A stretch of DNA of 64,000 bases from Xylanibacter ruminicola (GCF_900142525.1 NZ_FRBD01000017.1:54355-118354), one strand, 5' to 3'. Positions 1-10,119 are shown, counted from the first letter of the stretch. Made by a program: numbers and translations. The notes: generated by a model not told the origin, from the sequence alone.

Positions 1-33
1 TACAATTATTTTTATATTTGTGGTCATAAAAGT

Positions 34-62
34 AAAACCCCCGCCGATACGGCAGGGGTTTT
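34..62 (-). terminator. Terminator after rplT
   Basis: A GC-rich hairpin (ACCCC..GCC / GGC..GGGGT around a GATAC loop) is flanked by A and T runs on both sides. It lies just beyond the rplT stop codon and would end the thrS-infC-rpmI-rplT transcript. The symmetric A/T flanks mean it could also act on the other strand. Confidence 0.8.
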
Positions 63-89
63 ATCTTTAAGACTGGTAAAGTCTGTAAT

Positions 90-434
90 TTACTTAACCT
101 TCTCTACGATGGCCTTGAAAGCCTCGGGATTGTTCATAGCGAGGTCAGCGAGAACCTTACGGTTAATCTCGATACCTGCCTTAGCGAGGTTACCCATGAA
201 TACAGAGTAGCTGAGACCCTCCTGACGAGCGGCAGCGTTGATACGCTGAATCCACAACGCACGGAAGTTGCGCTTCTTGTTACGACGATCACGATAGGCA
301 TAGGTCAGACCCTTCTCCCATGTGTTCTTAGCTACTGTCCAAACATTCTTGCGAGCTCCAAAATAGCCGCGGGTAAGCTTCAAAATTCTCTTACGCTTTG
401 CTCTTGATGCAACGTGATTTACTGATCTTGGCAT
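90..434 (-). CDS. rplT: 50S ribosomal protein L20
   Basis: This 114-residue basic protein matches L20 over its full usual length. It starts [15 protein letters not shown] and contains the RNINAAARQ-type helix (here [12 protein letters not shown]) and a [14 protein letters not shown]-terminal segment. L20 binds 23S rRNA early in assembly of the large subunit. It is the last gene of the minus-strand translation cluster thrS-infC-rpmI-rplT, 34 bp after rpmI, and is followed by a strong hairpin terminator. In other bacteria L20 can repress this operon, but I see no obvious mimic structure here. Confidence 0.98.
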   Translation of the reverse strand: MPRSVNHVASRAKRKRILKLTRGYFGARKNVWTVAKNTWEKGLTYAYRDRRNKKRNFRALWIQRINAAARQEGLSYSVFMGNLAKAGIEINRKVLADLAMNNPEAFKAIVEKVK

Positions 435-468
435 AATTCTTACTTCTTTAAAATGTTAGACAATAGGT

Positions 469-666
469 TTAACGGAGACACAACAGATCGCGAACCTGCT
501 TCATGTTTGTAGAATCAACGATAGTTGTACCTACCAAGTTGCGCTTCTGCTTCTTGGTCTTCTTAGTCAGAATGTGACTGTGGAAGGCATGACGTCTCTT
601 TACCTTACCTGTTCCGGTGAAAGTGAATCTCTTCTTAGCACCAGAGTTTGTCTTTACTTTTGGCAT
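469..666 (-). CDS. rpmI: 50S ribosomal protein L35
   Basis: A 65-residue, Lys/Arg-rich protein with the L35 pattern MPKVKTNSGAKKRF near the start and the HSHILTKKTKKQKRNL core. L35 is a small component of the large ribosomal subunit. It sits between infC and rplT on the minus strand, the conserved order of this cluster, and has the normal family length. The ATG is the first of the frame and agrees with the conserved N-terminus. Confidence 0.97.
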   Translation of the reverse strand: MPKVKTNSGAKKRFTFTGTGKVKRRHAFHSHILTKKTKKQKRNLVGTTIVDSTNMKQVRDLLCLR

Positions 667-743
667 TGTTTTAAAAATTTAAATTGTTATTAATATCCAG
701 CGGCAACGCATATACCGGGCGCGCCACCTTCTTTTCTTACTCT

Positions 744-1442
744 TTATTCGTCAGAACCCTCCAACTTCTTCAGCGCATCGGCACTGATTTTAGCATTTGC
801 AAGCAAACCTCCGTTGGCGGGAGCACTCTGCTCTTCGGTCTCCTTCTGCTGGCGGGCCTGTTCCTTAGCTTCGGCTTCGGCGGCCTCACGGTCACGAGCC
901 TGCTGTGATTTCTTGGCAGCACCAGCCTTCTTTGGAGCCAGATAGAGGAACATCTTCTTGCCTTCGAGTGATGGCATGCCCTCAACCTTTCCTACCTCTT
1001 CGAGGTCGTTAGCGAAACGGAGCAGTAATACCTCGCCCTGCTCTTTGAACAGGATGGAGCGACCACGGAAGAATACGTAGGCACGTACCTTGTTGCCCTC
1101 CTCGAGGAACTCGCGAGCGTGCTTCAGTTTGAACTGATAGTCGTGCTCATCAGTCTGAGGTCCGAATCGGATTTCCTTCACCTCAACCTTTACCTGCTTG
1201 GCCTTCATCTCTTTCTGGCGCTTCTTCTGCTGGTAGAGGAATTTGGAGTAGTCGATGAGACGGCATACAGGCGGATTGGCATTGGGTGAAATTTCTACAA
1301 GATCTACCCCCATGTCGCGGGCCTGGTTGAGTGCATCACGCGTAGACATTACCGACGATCCCTCGTCGCCTACAATGCGGACTTCACGTACTCGAATCTG
1401 TTCGTTGATACGGTACTGATTCTTCAATTTGTCATTCTTCAT
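744..1442 (-). CDS. infC: Translation initiation factor IF-3 with long C-terminal tail
   Basis: IF-3 binds the 30S subunit and keeps it free of 50S while the start codon is selected. The N-terminal domain ([21 protein letters not shown]), the linker and the C-terminal domain ([18 protein letters not shown]) are all present. At 232 residues it is about 50 longer than the E. coli protein. The excess is a low-complexity Ala/Glu/Lys/Gln tail after about residue 170, as is common in Bacteroidetes IF-3. It lies 101 bp downstream of thrS. The start is an ordinary ATG, not the rare AUU used for autoregulation in E. coli. Confidence 0.97.
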   Translation of the reverse strand: MKNDKLKNQYRINEQIRVREVRIVGDEGSSVMSTRDALNQARDMGVDLVEISPNANPPVCRLIDYSKFLYQQKKRQKEMKAKQVKVEVKEIRFGPQTDEHDYQFKLKHAREFLEEGNKVRAYVFFRGRSILFKEQGEVLLLRFANDLEEVGKVEGMPSLEGKKMFLYLAPKKAGAAKKSQQARDREAAEAEAKEQARQQKETEEQSAPANGGLLANAKISADALKKLEGSDE

Positions 1443-1543
1443 TAACTACTTTTTAAGAAATCGGCTGCAAAATTACTAATTTTCTTTGAACTTTGAGCTT
1501 TGTACTATTAATATTACGAAAACTTTTATAAATATTTAACTTT

Positions 1544-3487
1544 TTAGAAGTCTTTTGTCATTTCAGCAACGCGGGCATTAACCTCGTCGATGAATTCCTG
1601 AATGGTCTTAACGCTCTGCTCGCCACCACCCTGAGGACGTACGGCAACAGTACCATCGGCAGCTTCCTTCTCACCAACGATAACCATGTAAGGAATACGC
1701 TTCAACTCGTTGTCGCGAATCTTACGACCAAGCTTCTCGTTACGCATATCGACAGTAGCACGAACACCACCCATATCGAACTTCTTGGCAACCTCCTGAG
1801 CATAGTCGTTGTACTTCTCCGACAGAGGCAGAATAGCCACCTGATCAGGTGTCAGCCACAATGGGAAGTGACCACTAGTGTGCTCAATCAGTACAGCGCA
1901 GAAACGCTCCATTGATCCGAATGGTGCACGGTGAATCATAACAGGAGTCTTCTTGGTGTTATCCTCGTCGGTATACTCGAGGTTGAAACGCTTAGGCAGG
2001 TTGTAGTCAACCTGGATAGTACCCAGCTGCCAACGACGACCAATAGCGTCCTTAATCATGAAGTCGAGCTTAGGACCGTAGAATGCAGCCTCGCCGTACT
2101 CTACCTTTGCGGGCAGCCCCTTCTCCTGACAAGCCTCAACAATAGCCTTCTCAGCCAGAGCCCAGTCCTCATCAGTACCAACGTACTTCTCATGGTCGTT
2201 AGGATCGCGCAGAGAAATCTGTGCCTCGAAGTTGAATCCGAAGGCTGTCAATACGATACCAATGATATCCATAACGTTCAGGAACTCCTGCTTAACCTGG
2301 TCTGGACGACAGAACAGGTGAGCATCGTCCTGTGTGAACGAACGTACACGAGTCAATCCATGCAGCTCACCACTCTGCTCGTAACGGTATACAGTACCGA
2401 ACTCAGCAATACGCAGAGGCAGATCGCGGTATGAACGTGGCTTCCAGGCGAAGATTTCGCAGTGGTGAGGGCAGTTCATTGGCTTCAGCATGTACTCCTC
2501 GTCCTCCTCAGGAGTATGTATTGGCTGGAACGAATCCTTACCATAGTGAGCATAGTGACCAGAGGTTACGTAGAGGTTCTTAGAACCGATATGTGGAGTG
2601 ATGACCTCCTGATAGCCGAAACGCTTCTGAACCTTACGCAGGTGATCCTGCAGGCGCAGACGGAGCTCGGTACCCTTTGGCAACCAGATGGGAAGACCCT
2701 TACCTACCTTATCAGAGAACATGAAGAGTTCCATCTCCTTACCAATCTTACGGTGGTCACGCTTCTTAGCCTCCTCAAGCATCTCAAGATACTCGTCGAG
2801 CATCTTCTTCTTTGGGAATGAGATACCATACAGACGCTGCATCTGCTCGCGGTTAGCATCGCCACGCCAGAAAGCACCTGCTACAGAGGTCAACTTAACA
2901 GCCTTGATCTCACCTGTGTCTACGAGGTGTGGACCACGACAAAGATCGGTAAAGTTACCCTGGGTATAAGTGGTGATCGAACCGTCTTCAAGATCCTGCT
3001 CAATGTGCTCGCACTTATAGGTCTGGCCCCACTCAGCAAACTGCTTGAGTGCCTCAGCCTTTGGTACCTCACGACGAACTACAGGCTCTTTCTTACCAGC
3101 CAGTTCCTTCATCTTAGCCTCAATCTTTGGGAAATCGCTCTCCTTGATGCTCTCGCCATCCTTCAGCAGAACATCATAGAAGAAACCATTCTCAACGGCA
3201 GGTCCGAAACCGAACTGTATGCCAGGATACAACTCCTGCAATGCCTCAGCCAAAAGGTGGGCTGAAGTGTGCCAGAAGGTATGCTTACCCTGCTCGTCGT
3301 CGAACTTGTAGAGCTCGATAGTTGCATCCTCATTGATAGGACGATTCAGCTCTACTGTCTCGCCGTTCACTCCACAACTTACAACGCTGCGTGCGAGAGC
3401 CGGTGAGATGCTCTCTGCAATCTGAAAACCAGTAACGCCCTGCTCATACGAGCGAACAGATCCGTCTGGGAAAGTAATGTTAATCAT
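1544..3487 (-). CDS. thrS: Threonine--tRNA ligase
   Basis: This enzyme charges tRNA-Thr with threonine. The 647 residues cover the full architecture: an N-terminal TGS domain, the editing domain with [11 protein letters not shown] near residue 73, the class II catalytic core with zinc ligands in [10 protein letters not shown], motif 2 around [11 protein letters not shown], motif 3 around [11 protein letters not shown], and a C-terminal anticodon-binding domain ([17 protein letters not shown]). It heads the minus-strand cluster with infC, rpmI and rplT. The ATG start fits the normal N-terminus. Confidence 0.98.
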   Translation of the reverse strand: MINITFPDGSVRSYEQGVTGFQIAESISPALARSVVSCGVNGETVELNRPINEDATIELYKFDDEQGKHTFWHTSAHLLAEALQELYPGIQFGFGPAVENGFFYDVLLKDGESIKESDFPKIEAKMKELAGKKEPVVRREVPKAEALKQFAEWGQTYKCEHIEQDLEDGSITTYTQGNFTDLCRGPHLVDTGEIKAVKLTSVAGAFWRGDANREQMQRLYGISFPKKKMLDEYLEMLEEAKKRDHRKIGKEMELFMFSDKVGKGLPIWLPKGTELRLRLQDHLRKVQKRFGYQEVITPHIGSKNLYVTSGHYAHYGKDSFQPIHTPEEDEEYMLKPMNCPHHCEIFAWKPRSYRDLPLRIAEFGTVYRYEQSGELHGLTRVRSFTQDDAHLFCRPDQVKQEFLNVMDIIGIVLTAFGFNFEAQISLRDPNDHEKYVGTDEDWALAEKAIVEACQEKGLPAKVEYGEAAFYGPKLDFMIKDAIGRRWQLGTIQVDYNLPKRFNLEYTDEDNTKKTPVMIHRAPFGSMERFCAVLIEHTSGHFPLWLTPDQVAILPLSEKYNDYAQEVAKKFDMGGVRATVDMRNEKLGRKIRDNELKRIPYMVIVGEKEAADGTVAVRPQGGGEQSVKTIQEFIDEVNARVAEMTKDF

Positions 3488-3570
3488 ATCTACAATATAT
3501 GTTTGAAATTTTAAATTGCGTGCAAAGATAGTGCTTTTATTCCGAATATGTGCATGTTTAATCGAAAAAT

Positions 3571-5556
3571 TTACTTATCACGGTATTTTTTGATAACACT
3601 ATATGCCTGATAGAGTCCTAATTCTCCTGCTTTCGACAAATCTTCTATACCCTCTTCCACATGCTTTGCAAAGATTTTTGCCAATCCGCGATTATACCAT
3701 GCTTCGGCTATATCCTGATTCAGAGTCAGAGCCTGAGAATAGTCAGCTATAGCGCGCTGATAGTCACCACGAAGCGCATATAGATTTCCCCTATTATAAT
3801 ATAGGTATGAATTCTGTGGTGCTAAGGCAATGGCATCAGAGAGGTCACCAAGCACGTTGGCCGACTTGAGGTCGATATTAGTACCCTCAGAGGCATTAAA
3901 TTCATTGATCTTGGCCTGACAAACAGCTCGCTGCCAATAGGCTAAAGACGAGGTTGAGTCTATCTGCAAACAGATGCTAAGATCGTCAATTGCATTGTCG
4001 AAGTTTTGGATTGATCCATAAGCAATAGCACGGAGCAACAGCAGTGGGGCGACTTTAGATGTCGTCTTAGTCTTGTCAATAATTGTACTCAGCGAATCGA
4101 TATACTCAAACGTACGCTTCATACGATCCTCACTAACAGTTGTCTGGTCGCACGATAGATAGATGGTATGCGAACCTGAGGCTTGATTAAAGGCATCTAC
4201 CGAATTCTCAAATGGTGTATCTGTCTTTAAGTTGCTCTGCGGCTGTATGAACGTAAGTGCATACATTGGTTGCAGAGTAGCATTTGTCTTACGGTTCTGC
4301 ACACGTCCACGATAGTCACTCTTGTATTCGTGTTCAACTTCCTGCTCGTCAGCCACAACCAATTGGTTATATTTATCAGGATCTATATCACTACGCTTAC
4401 GCATCTGTTTCTTCGAAAGTCTTGGCTGCTTGCCATAATGTTTATCCATCTGGGCTTTAAGAATGCGGAACTCATCAAGTTCAGCCTGTTTGGTGTTACC
4501 AAGCCTACGATAACACGATGCACGATGCTGGAGTCCAAACCAGAAGTTTGGATACTCCTCGATCACCTTAGAATAATCGCGAATGGCGGCTCGCAGATTA
4601 CCCGTCTGTTCCAACAGCAAAGCGCGGTTGAAAAGAGCCATGATATTATTGGGCTCCAGTTTCAGCACAAAGTCAAAATCCTCAATACCGCGGTTGTCGT
4701 CTCCCACCTGAGCACGAAGTAGTCCACGATTGTAGTGACCAAGGAAGTTATTAGGATCGAGGTCAAGCGCCGTATCATAATCGGCCATTGCACCTCTAAG
4801 ATTATTCTGATTGAAACGTGCCAGAGCACGATTGATATAGTTGCCAGAATGCTTAGGCAGCAAGTGGATACTCTTAGTAAGGAACTCCTCACCCTCCTTC
4901 CACTTCTGCCGAGCCAGACTGATAACAGCCCTCTCAGCCCAGATACCACCATCGTAAGGGTCGAGCTCAAGGCTCTTATCCAGAGATTTAACTGCTTTGG
5001 TGGTATCTTGTTTCAGCAGATAAATCTCGGCTTGCATAGCATATGCACGGGCATACTTCGACCATCGGGTTGACATCGTATCAATCTGAGCCAACGCCAA
5101 ATCGTAATCTTTTTCCTGAATAAGACAAAGTATACGGTTGTGCCAAAGTCCTTGATTATCAGGGTTGTAACGTAAGGCGCGATCGTAATCGCTTATAGCC
5201 TCGCGATACTTTTTCTGGTTAATTCTACAAAGTCCGCGTAACTCATAGGCACTCTCCACATAAGGATTACGCTCTATGGCCTCAGAGCAATCGCTCTCAG
5301 CCCCACGATAATCGTCGAGATAAAACTTGGCAACGCCACGGAAGAACCAAGGCTCATAGAGCCAAGGCTTCATACTGATGGCTTGATTAAAGTACTGTAT
5401 ACTGAGCACATAATCCTCATAATAGAGCGCCGAGCGCCCTATCATCACCAGGCGATCAGTATTAAACTGCGCCAAGCACTTTGAACATTGAACATTGAAC
5501 ATTGAACATTGCAGTACTAACGACAGCAATATCCATCTCAAGAACTTACTATTCAT
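3571..5556 (-). CDS. Secreted tetratricopeptide-repeat protein
   Basis: A 661-residue protein with an N-terminal signal sequence followed by at least ten TPR motifs (for example [45 protein letters not shown]). A non-TPR stretch lies at about residues 370-470. TPR arrays mediate protein-protein contacts, here probably in the periplasm. I chose the ATG at 5556 (MNSKFLRW); a second in-frame ATG nine bases upstream lies inside a 7-bp repeat. The end of the signal peptide is itself written by a 7-bp tandem repeat (5481-5511), giving an odd Cys-rich stretch. The partner is unknown. Confidence 0.85.
   Translation of the reverse strand: MNSKFLRWILLSLVLQCSMFNVQCSKCLAQFNTDRLVMIGRSALYYEDYVLSIQYFNQAISMKPWLYEPWFFRGVAKFYLDDYRGAESDCSEAIERNPYVESAYELRGLCRINQKKYREAISDYDRALRYNPDNQGLWHNRILCLIQEKDYDLALAQIDTMSTRWSKYARAYAMQAEIYLLKQDTTKAVKSLDKSLELDPYDGGIWAERAVISLARQKWKEGEEFLTKSIHLLPKHSGNYINRALARFNQNNLRGAMADYDTALDLDPNNFLGHYNRGLLRAQVGDDNRGIEDFDFVLKLEPNNIMALFNRALLLEQTGNLRAAIRDYSKVIEEYPNFWFGLQHRASCYRRLGNTKQAELDEFRILKAQMDKHYGKQPRLSKKQMRKRSDIDPDKYNQLVVADEQEVEHEYKSDYRGRVQNRKTNATLQPMYALTFIQPQSNLKTDTPFENSVDAFNQASGSHTIYLSCDQTTVSEDRMKRTFEYIDSLSTIIDKTKTTSKVAPLLLLRAIAYGSIQNFDNAIDDLSICLQIDSTSSLAYWQRAVCQAKINEFNASEGTNIDLKSANVLGDLSDAIALAPQNSYLYYNRGNLYALRGDYQRAIADYSQALTLNQDIAEAWYNRGLAKIFAKHVEEGIEDLSKAGELGLYQAYSVIKKYRDK
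5481..5511. repeat. Heptanucleotide tandem repeat (ATTGAAC) inside a signal-peptide coding region
   Basis: More than four copies of ATTGAAC in tandem. Read on the minus strand they encode part of the signal peptide of the TPR protein ([12 protein letters not shown]). The same repeat type is intergenic elsewhere in the window. Confidence 0.85.
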
Positions 5557-5591
5557 AATGGTCAATGGTCAATCTTCAATATTCAATGTCT
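5557..5591. repeat. Heptanucleotide tandem repeat between def and the TPR gene
   Basis: Five 7-bp units (AATGGTC twice, then AATCTTC, AATATTC, AATGTCT). The array supplies the def stop codon and last residue on one side and an upstream ATG of the TPR gene on the other. Confidence 0.8.
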
Positions 5592-6143
5592 AACGACCTT
5601 GGTCTTGTAACCACAACGGTAACGCCCCTGAGTGAGGGCACGGAGCTTGCTCTTGATGAGCTGCTTGCGAAGCGGAGAAATACGATCCACAAACATTTTT
5701 CCGTCAAGGTGATCAAACTCATGCTGCATCACACGAGCCAGATAACCCTCGATCCACTCGTCATGATGCTCAAAGTTCTCATCATCCCATTCTACACGGA
5801 TACGACTGGGACGAGTAACCTTCTCGTGAATGGCTGGAAGTGAAAGACATCCCTCTTCAGAGACATCTGTCTTCGACTCGTCATACTCCACGATATGAGC
5901 ATTGATATATACATGGCGGAATCCCTTATACTCAGGCAGATCGTCCGACAATACATCGAGATCAATAACTACTAGGCGGATGGGCTTACCAATCTGTGGT
6001 GCAGCCAATCCAATACCTTCTGACTCAGCCAACGTATCCCACATATCACCAATAAGGTCCTTGAGTTGGGGATAATCAGGCGTAATATCCTCTGCTACCT
6101 TGCGGAGAACAGGCTGACCAAATACATAAATAGGTAATATCAT
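5583..6143 (-). CDS. def: Peptide deformylase
   Basis: This enzyme removes the formyl group from the N-terminal methionine of new proteins. All three catalytic motifs are visible in the 186 residues: [10 protein letters not shown] at 43-52, EEGCLSL at 96-102 with the metal-ligand Cys, and QHEFDHL at 140-146 with the two metal-ligand His and catalytic Glu. It follows ruvX on the minus strand with 33 bp between them. The final His and stop codon fall within a 7-bp tandem repeat, so the C-terminus may differ between strains. Confidence 0.97.
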   Translation of the reverse strand: MILPIYVFGQPVLRKVAEDITPDYPQLKDLIGDMWDTLAESEGIGLAAPQIGKPIRLVVIDLDVLSDDLPEYKGFRHVYINAHIVEYDESKTDVSEEGCLSLPAIHEKVTRPSRIRVEWDDENFEHHDEWIEGYLARVMQHEFDHLDGKMFVDRISPLRKQLIKSKLRALTQGRYRCGYKTKVVRH

Positions 6144-6146
6144 ACT

Positions 6147-6180
6147 AATTCAAAATTCACAATTTATAATTCACAATTAC
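6147..6180. repeat. Heptanucleotide tandem repeat between ruvX and def
   Basis: Nearly five units of the form AATTCAN/AATTTAT with period 7. The array fills the ruvX-def gap and includes the ruvX stop codon. Confidence 0.75.
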
Positions 6181-6590
6181 TTGCGGGAACGGAGGTAATC
6201 CTCCAAGATGATTGTGGCACTGATTTCGTCTACAAGCGCCTTATTCTGGCGATCCTTCTTCTTCAGTCCACCCTGTAACATAGCCTGATGGGCCAATACA
6301 GAGGTGAATCGCTCATCATAGAACTGAATGGGGACCTGTGGAACGGCTTTGCGCCAACGATTCACAAACTGCTGAACTCGCGCCAGATTCTCACTTGGCT
6401 CACCATTAGGCTGACGTGGTTCACCAATAACAATCATCTCAACCTGCTCGCGCTTGATATATGCTTGCAGATAATCGAAGAGCTCAGATGTAGCAACAGT
6501 CGCCAACCCTCCAGCGATGATCTGCAGAGGATCGGTGACTGCTAATCCGGTGCGCTTCTTACCGTAATCGATAGATAATATCCGGGCCAA
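6177..6590 (-). CDS. ruvX: Holliday junction resolvase-like protein RuvX (YqgF)
   Basis: A 137-residue RNase H-fold protein of the YqgF/RuvX family, linked in other bacteria to pre-16S rRNA 5' end processing. Acidic active-site motifs are present: LSIDYGKKRTGLAV near the N-terminus, IGEPRQPNGEPSE in the middle, YDERFTSVLA, and DEISATIILEDYL near the C-terminus. It lies between the SPOR lipoprotein gene (11 bp) and def (33 bp), probably as one minus-strand transcript. Normal family length. Confidence 0.93.
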   Translation of the reverse strand: MARILSIDYGKKRTGLAVTDPLQIIAGGLATVATSELFDYLQAYIKREQVEMIVIGEPRQPNGEPSENLARVQQFVNRWRKAVPQVPIQFYDERFTSVLAHQAMLQGGLKKKDRQNKALVDEISATIILEDYLRSRK

Positions 6591-6601
6591 TGTTGCTTTT
6601 A

Positions 6602-7099
6602 TTAACGAGCGTTATAAAGCAACCAAGCATCAGGATATGATGCACGAATCTTATCGCGACTTGCAGCTGCTGAAGCCTTATCAGCAAAGGTAGAAGCAAC
6701 AACACGATACATATTCTTATCGTCGTTCTTTACAACCTGAGCATCGTAACCAGCATCCTTAAGACGCTGCATCAGGCCCTCAGCATTAGCACGAACGCCA
6801 AATGAACCAACCACAACGCTGAAAGCCTTAAGACCACTACCGCTAACCAGCGATACACTTTCCTGACGTACAGAAACGTTGTCAAGATTGTCAACAACCT
6901 GGGCATCTGTAGCAGGCTTTGCTTCTACAGGAGCTACAACAGGAGCTGTCTCAACAGGTGTCTGTGGAGCTGTGGGCTGAGCAGTATCATACTGCTTTGC
7001 CTTCTCATAAGCCTTCTTATAGGCACTCTCACTTGTCTTACAACTTGTCATTGCCATGGCGAGGCAGAGGCCTGCGCACAATACAGTGTACTTCTTCAT
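6602..7099 (-). CDS. SPOR-domain lipoprotein
   Basis: A 165-residue protein with a lipoprotein signal peptide ending at Cys20 (MTSC). A Pro/Ala/Thr-rich spacer follows, then a C-terminal SPOR domain from about residue 90 (AFSVVVGSFGVRANAEGLMQRLKDAGY). SPOR domains bind glycan strands stripped of stem peptides at sites of cell division, so the protein is likely tethered in the envelope and touches septal peptidoglycan. It starts the minus-strand run SPOR-ruvX-def. Identification of the domain is firm; its exact role is inferred. Confidence 0.88.
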   Translation of the reverse strand: MKKYTVLCAGLCLAMAMTSCKTSESAYKKAYEKAKQYDTAQPTAPQTPVETAPVVAPVEAKPATDAQVVDNLDNVSVRQESVSLVSGSGLKAFSVVVGSFGVRANAEGLMQRLKDAGYDAQVVKNDDKNMYRVVASTFADKASAAASRDKIRASYPDAWLLYNAR

Positions 7100-7247
7100 T
7101 TTTCCTAATTTTTATTTCAAATTTATTATTAATTCAATTATTTCGAGTGCGAAATTACTAATTATTGCTCAAAAGCGAGCCAAAATGCGGCATAAAGTTT
7201 GTTAAAACGGGGAAATCACAACTTTTTTATAAAAAAATTGGCGCATT

Positions 7248-7280
7248 TTTGCATTACAAACGAAAACTTTCGTATATTTG
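7248..7280 (+). promoter_or_regulatory. Bacteroidetes-type promoter for the YtxH operon
   Basis: A TTTG box at 7248-7251 and TATATTTG at 7273-7280 are separated by 21 bp, close to the Bacteroidetes primary sigma-factor consensus. It precedes the three-gene plus-strand operon starting at 7328. Confidence 0.65.
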
Positions 7281-7327
7281 CAGACAAATAACAATCGTAA
7301 TTATTAATTTATTAAATAAGTAAGGTT

Positions 7328-7543
7328 ATGAAAAGTTTAGGTTACATTGGCGCTTTCCTTGGCGGTGCTATCGCCGGAGCAGCACTTGGTATTCTGGTAG
7401 CTCCCGAAAAGGGACAGGACACTCGTGTAAAAATCACAGATGCTGTTGAGGACTTCCTGAAGAAGCACAACATCAAACTGAGCCGTAAAGAGGTTGTTGA
7501 CCTTGTAGACGACATTCAGGACGCAGCAGCTGAGGAGGAGTAA
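7328..7543 (+). CDS. YtxH-domain membrane protein
   Basis: A 71-residue protein with one glycine/alanine-rich membrane segment (about residues 5-24) followed directly by the YtxH signature ILVAPEKGQDTR and an acidic tail. YtxH-like proteins are small membrane proteins often seen in stress-induced operons; their biochemical role is unknown. It is the first gene of an operon with a holin-like protein (3-bp gap) and a small conserved protein. Confidence 0.85.
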   Translation: MKSLGYIGAFLGGAIAGAALGILVAPEKGQDTRVKITDAVEDFLKKHNIKLSRKEVVDLVDDIQDAAAEEE

Positions 7544-7546
7544 CCC

Positions 7547-7897
7547 ATGCTATCCAGCGATAAGAACGTTGAAAACATAGCACAGCTGATAGAGGTGCTA
7601 AAACACTATCTCGGGCTACAAACGGAATACGTTAAGCTCGACGCTATAGACAAGGTGGTACGTCTGGTTACAGCTGCCGCCTTGGCTATCGTGTTTATTT
7701 TGGTGATTTGTGCAGTATTGACATACCTGTCGTTTGCACTAGCTTTCTGGCTGGCCCCCATCACAGGTCATGCGCTTGCATTCCTCATCATCGCCATACT
7801 CTATCTGTTGCTGCTTATCCTCTTTTTCTTCTTCCGCAAGCCTTGGATCGAAAAACCTCTGGTTAGATTCCTGGCAGGTGTATTACTTGGTAAATAA
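7547..7897 (+). CDS. Holin-superfamily III-like membrane protein
   Basis: A 116-residue protein with two strongly hydrophobic segments (about residues 44-66 and 72-95) and a short charged N-terminus. The pattern resembles the putative holin-X/phage_holin_3_6 family that commonly accompanies YtxH genes. Despite the family name there is no lysin or phage gene nearby, so a lysis role is unlikely. It overlaps no gene and is 2 bp from the next. Confidence 0.75.
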   Translation: MLSSDKNVENIAQLIEVLKHYLGLQTEYVKLDAIDKVVRLVTAAALAIVFILVICAVLTYLSFALAFWLAPITGHALAFLIIAILYLLLLILFFFFRKPWIEKPLVRFLAGVLLGK

Positions 7898-7899
7898 CT

Positions 7900-8178
7900 A
7901 TGACGCAGAATAATAAGAACACCCATGATTTCTGTACGCTCGATGAGATACGCGAGCGTAAAGATGCGCTGCTTGATGAGATTCAGAAAGACAGCGAGAA
8001 GGTAACCGCGCTTTGGAACGATACGTTTGTTAAGCGCGACGAGACATCGAAGGGCGACTATATAGCCAGTTTGGTAAGCAACGGCTTTATGGCTATCGAT
8101 GCATTTCTGCTGGTACGTAAGCTGATGAAGGGTTACGGATACCTGTTTGGAAAAGGTAAACGAAAGAGGAAAATATAA
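7900..8178 (+). CDS. Small conserved protein of the YtxH operon
   Basis: A 92-residue, charged, mostly helical protein without signal peptide. It has one weakly hydrophobic patch (YIASLVSNGFMAIDAFLLVRKL) and a basic tail. I do not recognise a named domain. Its position as third gene, 2 bp behind the holin-like gene and directly before a terminator, suggests that it works with the two membrane proteins. Confidence 0.7.
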   Translation: MTQNNKNTHDFCTLDEIRERKDALLDEIQKDSEKVTALWNDTFVKRDETSKGDYIASLVSNGFMAIDAFLLVRKLMKGYGYLFGKGKRKRKI

Positions 8179-8212
8179 AAAAAGGGTCACCGCTGTGACC
8201 CAAACCTTTGTT
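8179..8212 (+). terminator. Terminator after the YtxH operon
   Basis: A perfect 7-bp stem (GGGTCAC / GTGACCC, loop CGCT) directly follows the last stop codon and has an A run before it. It is likely the end of the plus-strand operon, although the following T-tract is weak. Confidence 0.6.
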
Positions 8213-8343
8213 AACCTTAAATCTAATACTATGAAAAACACACGCTGCAAAGGTACGATTATTTTCGACATCTCCAAAAAAATCCCCTAATTATCGCCCC
8301 CAAATTAACCTATTTTAAGGTAATACTGCGTGGTTTCACAAAA

Positions 8344-9105
8344 TTATAGATATATTTCTTGTCCATCGTAAGCCAGGTCAATCCCCTCAGGCAGACGCTT
8401 GTTTACTTCCTTATGCAGCCCAACATCGTGACACACGTGTATAATCAAAGTACGCTTGGCACCTACCTTACGGGCAAAGTCAATCGCATCGTCCATCAGT
8501 TGATGAGAATGGTGGGGCTTATCAAATCTGAGTGCATTTACCACCAATAGCTCTGTTCCTTCGATATACTTCAGCTCACCATCGTCGATGGTCTTCATAT
8601 CTGTGATATAGGTAAGCTTTCCTATTCTATAACCTAAAATTGGCAGCTTGCCATGCATCACTTGTATCGGCATCACCTCCATATCGCCTATCTGCAAAGG
8701 TTCGTGAGGAAAAATCTCATGCAGTCCTATGGCTGGTACGCCAGGATAGCGGTTTTCTGCAAAACAGTAGGGCAACATTTCAAGCATCGACTGCTTAGCC
8801 AACGTATCGGCATAAACGTTGATAGCCCCAAACTGGCAATAAGGACGAATATCATCCATTCCGCCCATGTGGTCGTAATGCGAGTGGGTAATCAATATGC
8901 CATCTATCTTACGGAAAGGCTGTGGCAGTATCTGCTGACGGAAATCAGGACCGCAATCTATCAGAATGCGGGTTGACTCTGTTTCCACTAGTGCAGAACA
9001 ACGTGTACGTTTATCTTTAGGGTCGGCACTTTGGCAAACCTTGCATTGGCAACCTATAACTGGTACGCCACACGATGTTCCTGTGCCTAAAAAAGTCAGC
9101 TTCAT
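8344..9105 (-). CDS. MBL-fold metal-dependent hydrolase, PhnP-like
   Basis: A 253-residue metallo-beta-lactamase-fold enzyme. The metal site motif HSHYDH lies at residues 74-79, and a His in the LIIHVCHDVGLH region follows. A Cys-rich insertion near the N-terminus (CGVPVIGCQCKVCQ) is typical of PhnP-like phosphodiesterases, where it binds an extra zinc. The substrate is not evident because no phn genes are near. It overlaps murB by 4 bp, so the two are co-transcribed. Confidence 0.88.
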   Translation of the reverse strand: MKLTFLGTGTSCGVPVIGCQCKVCQSADPKDKRTRCSALVETESTRILIDCGPDFRQQILPQPFRKIDGILITHSHYDHMGGMDDIRPYCQFGAINVYADTLAKQSMLEMLPYCFAENRYPGVPAIGLHEIFPHEPLQIGDMEVMPIQVMHGKLPILGYRIGKLTYITDMKTIDDGELKYIEGTELLVVNALRFDKPHHSHQLMDDAIDFARKVGAKRTLIIHVCHDVGLHKEVNKRLPEGIDLAYDGQEIYL

Positions 9106-10103
9106 ATCACATTAACCTCCGGATAGATATCGATACCAAACTTCTGTTTAACATCCTTCTGTATCGTCTCACAAAGCTTTACTATCTCCTGTCCTGTAGC
9201 GCCACCACGATTCACCAGCACCAAAGCCTGCTTATCGTGAACCCCTGCCCTACCTAGCGATTTACCTTTCCAGCCACATTGGTCAATCATCCAGCCAGCA
9301 GGAATTTTCACGTTTTCAGCATCAATATCGTAGTGAGGCATTCCTTCGTATTGGCCAGCCAGTTCATTATATTTCGAGCGGGCTACTATGGGGTTCATAA
9401 AGAAACTACCAGCATTGCCCAGCACCTTAGGATCGGGCAACTTGGCCTCACGTATGCGGATAATGGTATCGCGAAGTTCATGCGCTGTAGGATTACTGAT
9501 GCCACTCTTTTCGAGTTCAGAGCGGATATTACCATAATCCAGACGAGGTTCAAAAGTCTCAGAGAACTCATATTCTACGCTAACAATGAGATACTGATTC
9601 TTCCAGTCGTGCTTGAATCGACTCTGGCGATAACCATATTCGCACTCAGCATTCTCTATCACGCACACATTTCCTGTGGCAATCTCAATGGCTCGTATGC
9701 TATGTATCAAGTCCTTAGCCTCAGCACCGTAGGCACCAATATTCTGAACAGCACTTGCACCCACATCGCCAGGAATCAGCGACAGGTTCTCAGCACCATA
9801 AAGGCCCTGGGTGATACTATAGGCCACCACATCGTCGAACACCTCGCCACTTCCACATATCAGTCGCGAACCTTGGCGCTCTATACCTTTACAGGTTGAG
9901 TGAACCACGATACCCTCGTAGTCGCGAGTCAACAACAGATTGCTGCCTCCACCTATTATTATATAAGGTACGCGTGACGTACGGAGCAACTCAGCCACCT
10001 CTTTAGCCTCAGCCTCTGAGCTATACTCCACAAATTGTGCACACTTGGCATCAATGCCAAATGTGTTATGCTGCTTCAGACTATAATTCAGTTCACTTTT
10101 CAC
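9102..10103 (-). CDS. murB: UDP-N-acetylenolpyruvoylglucosamine reductase
   Basis: This flavoenzyme makes UDP-MurNAc for peptidoglycan synthesis. The 333 residues show the FAD-binding region (IIGGGSNLLLT), the AENLSLIPGDVGASAVQNIGAYG stretch (18 residues of it diagnostic), and the catalytic-Ser motif GNAGSFFMNPI. A C-terminal EVNVI end is typical of the E. coli-type (class I) enzyme. The start codon is GTG and lies inside a 7-bp tandem repeat at 10092-10119. It overlaps the MBL hydrolase gene by 4 bp. Confidence 0.95.
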   Translation of the reverse strand: MKSELNYSLKQHNTFGIDAKCAQFVEYSSEAEAKEVAELLRTSRVPYIIIGGGSNLLLTRDYEGIVVHSTCKGIERQGSRLICGSGEVFDDVVAYSITQGLYGAENLSLIPGDVGASAVQNIGAYGAEAKDLIHSIRAIEIATGNVCVIENAECEYGYRQSRFKHDWKNQYLIVSVEYEFSETFEPRLDYGNIRSELEKSGISNPTAHELRDTIIRIREAKLPDPKVLGNAGSFFMNPIVARSKYNELAGQYEGMPHYDIDAENVKIPAGWMIDQCGWKGKSLGRAGVHDKQALVLVNRGGATGQEIVKLCETIQKDVKQKFGIDIYPEVNVI

Positions 10104-10119
10104 TATTCACTTTTCACTA
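10092..10119. repeat. Heptanucleotide tandem repeat containing the murB start codon
   Basis: Four units TTCACTT/TTCACTA alternate with period 7. On the minus strand the repeat supplies the GTG start codon of murB. Confidence 0.8.

Noticed and set aside
684..908. A hydrophobic plus-strand frame opposite infC
   Set aside because: It is the complement of the Ala/Glu-rich IF-3 tail, and the infC frame is clearly the real one.
7547..7897. A phage lysis holin
   Set aside because: The family name suggests it, but the gene sits in a YtxH operon with no phage gene around.
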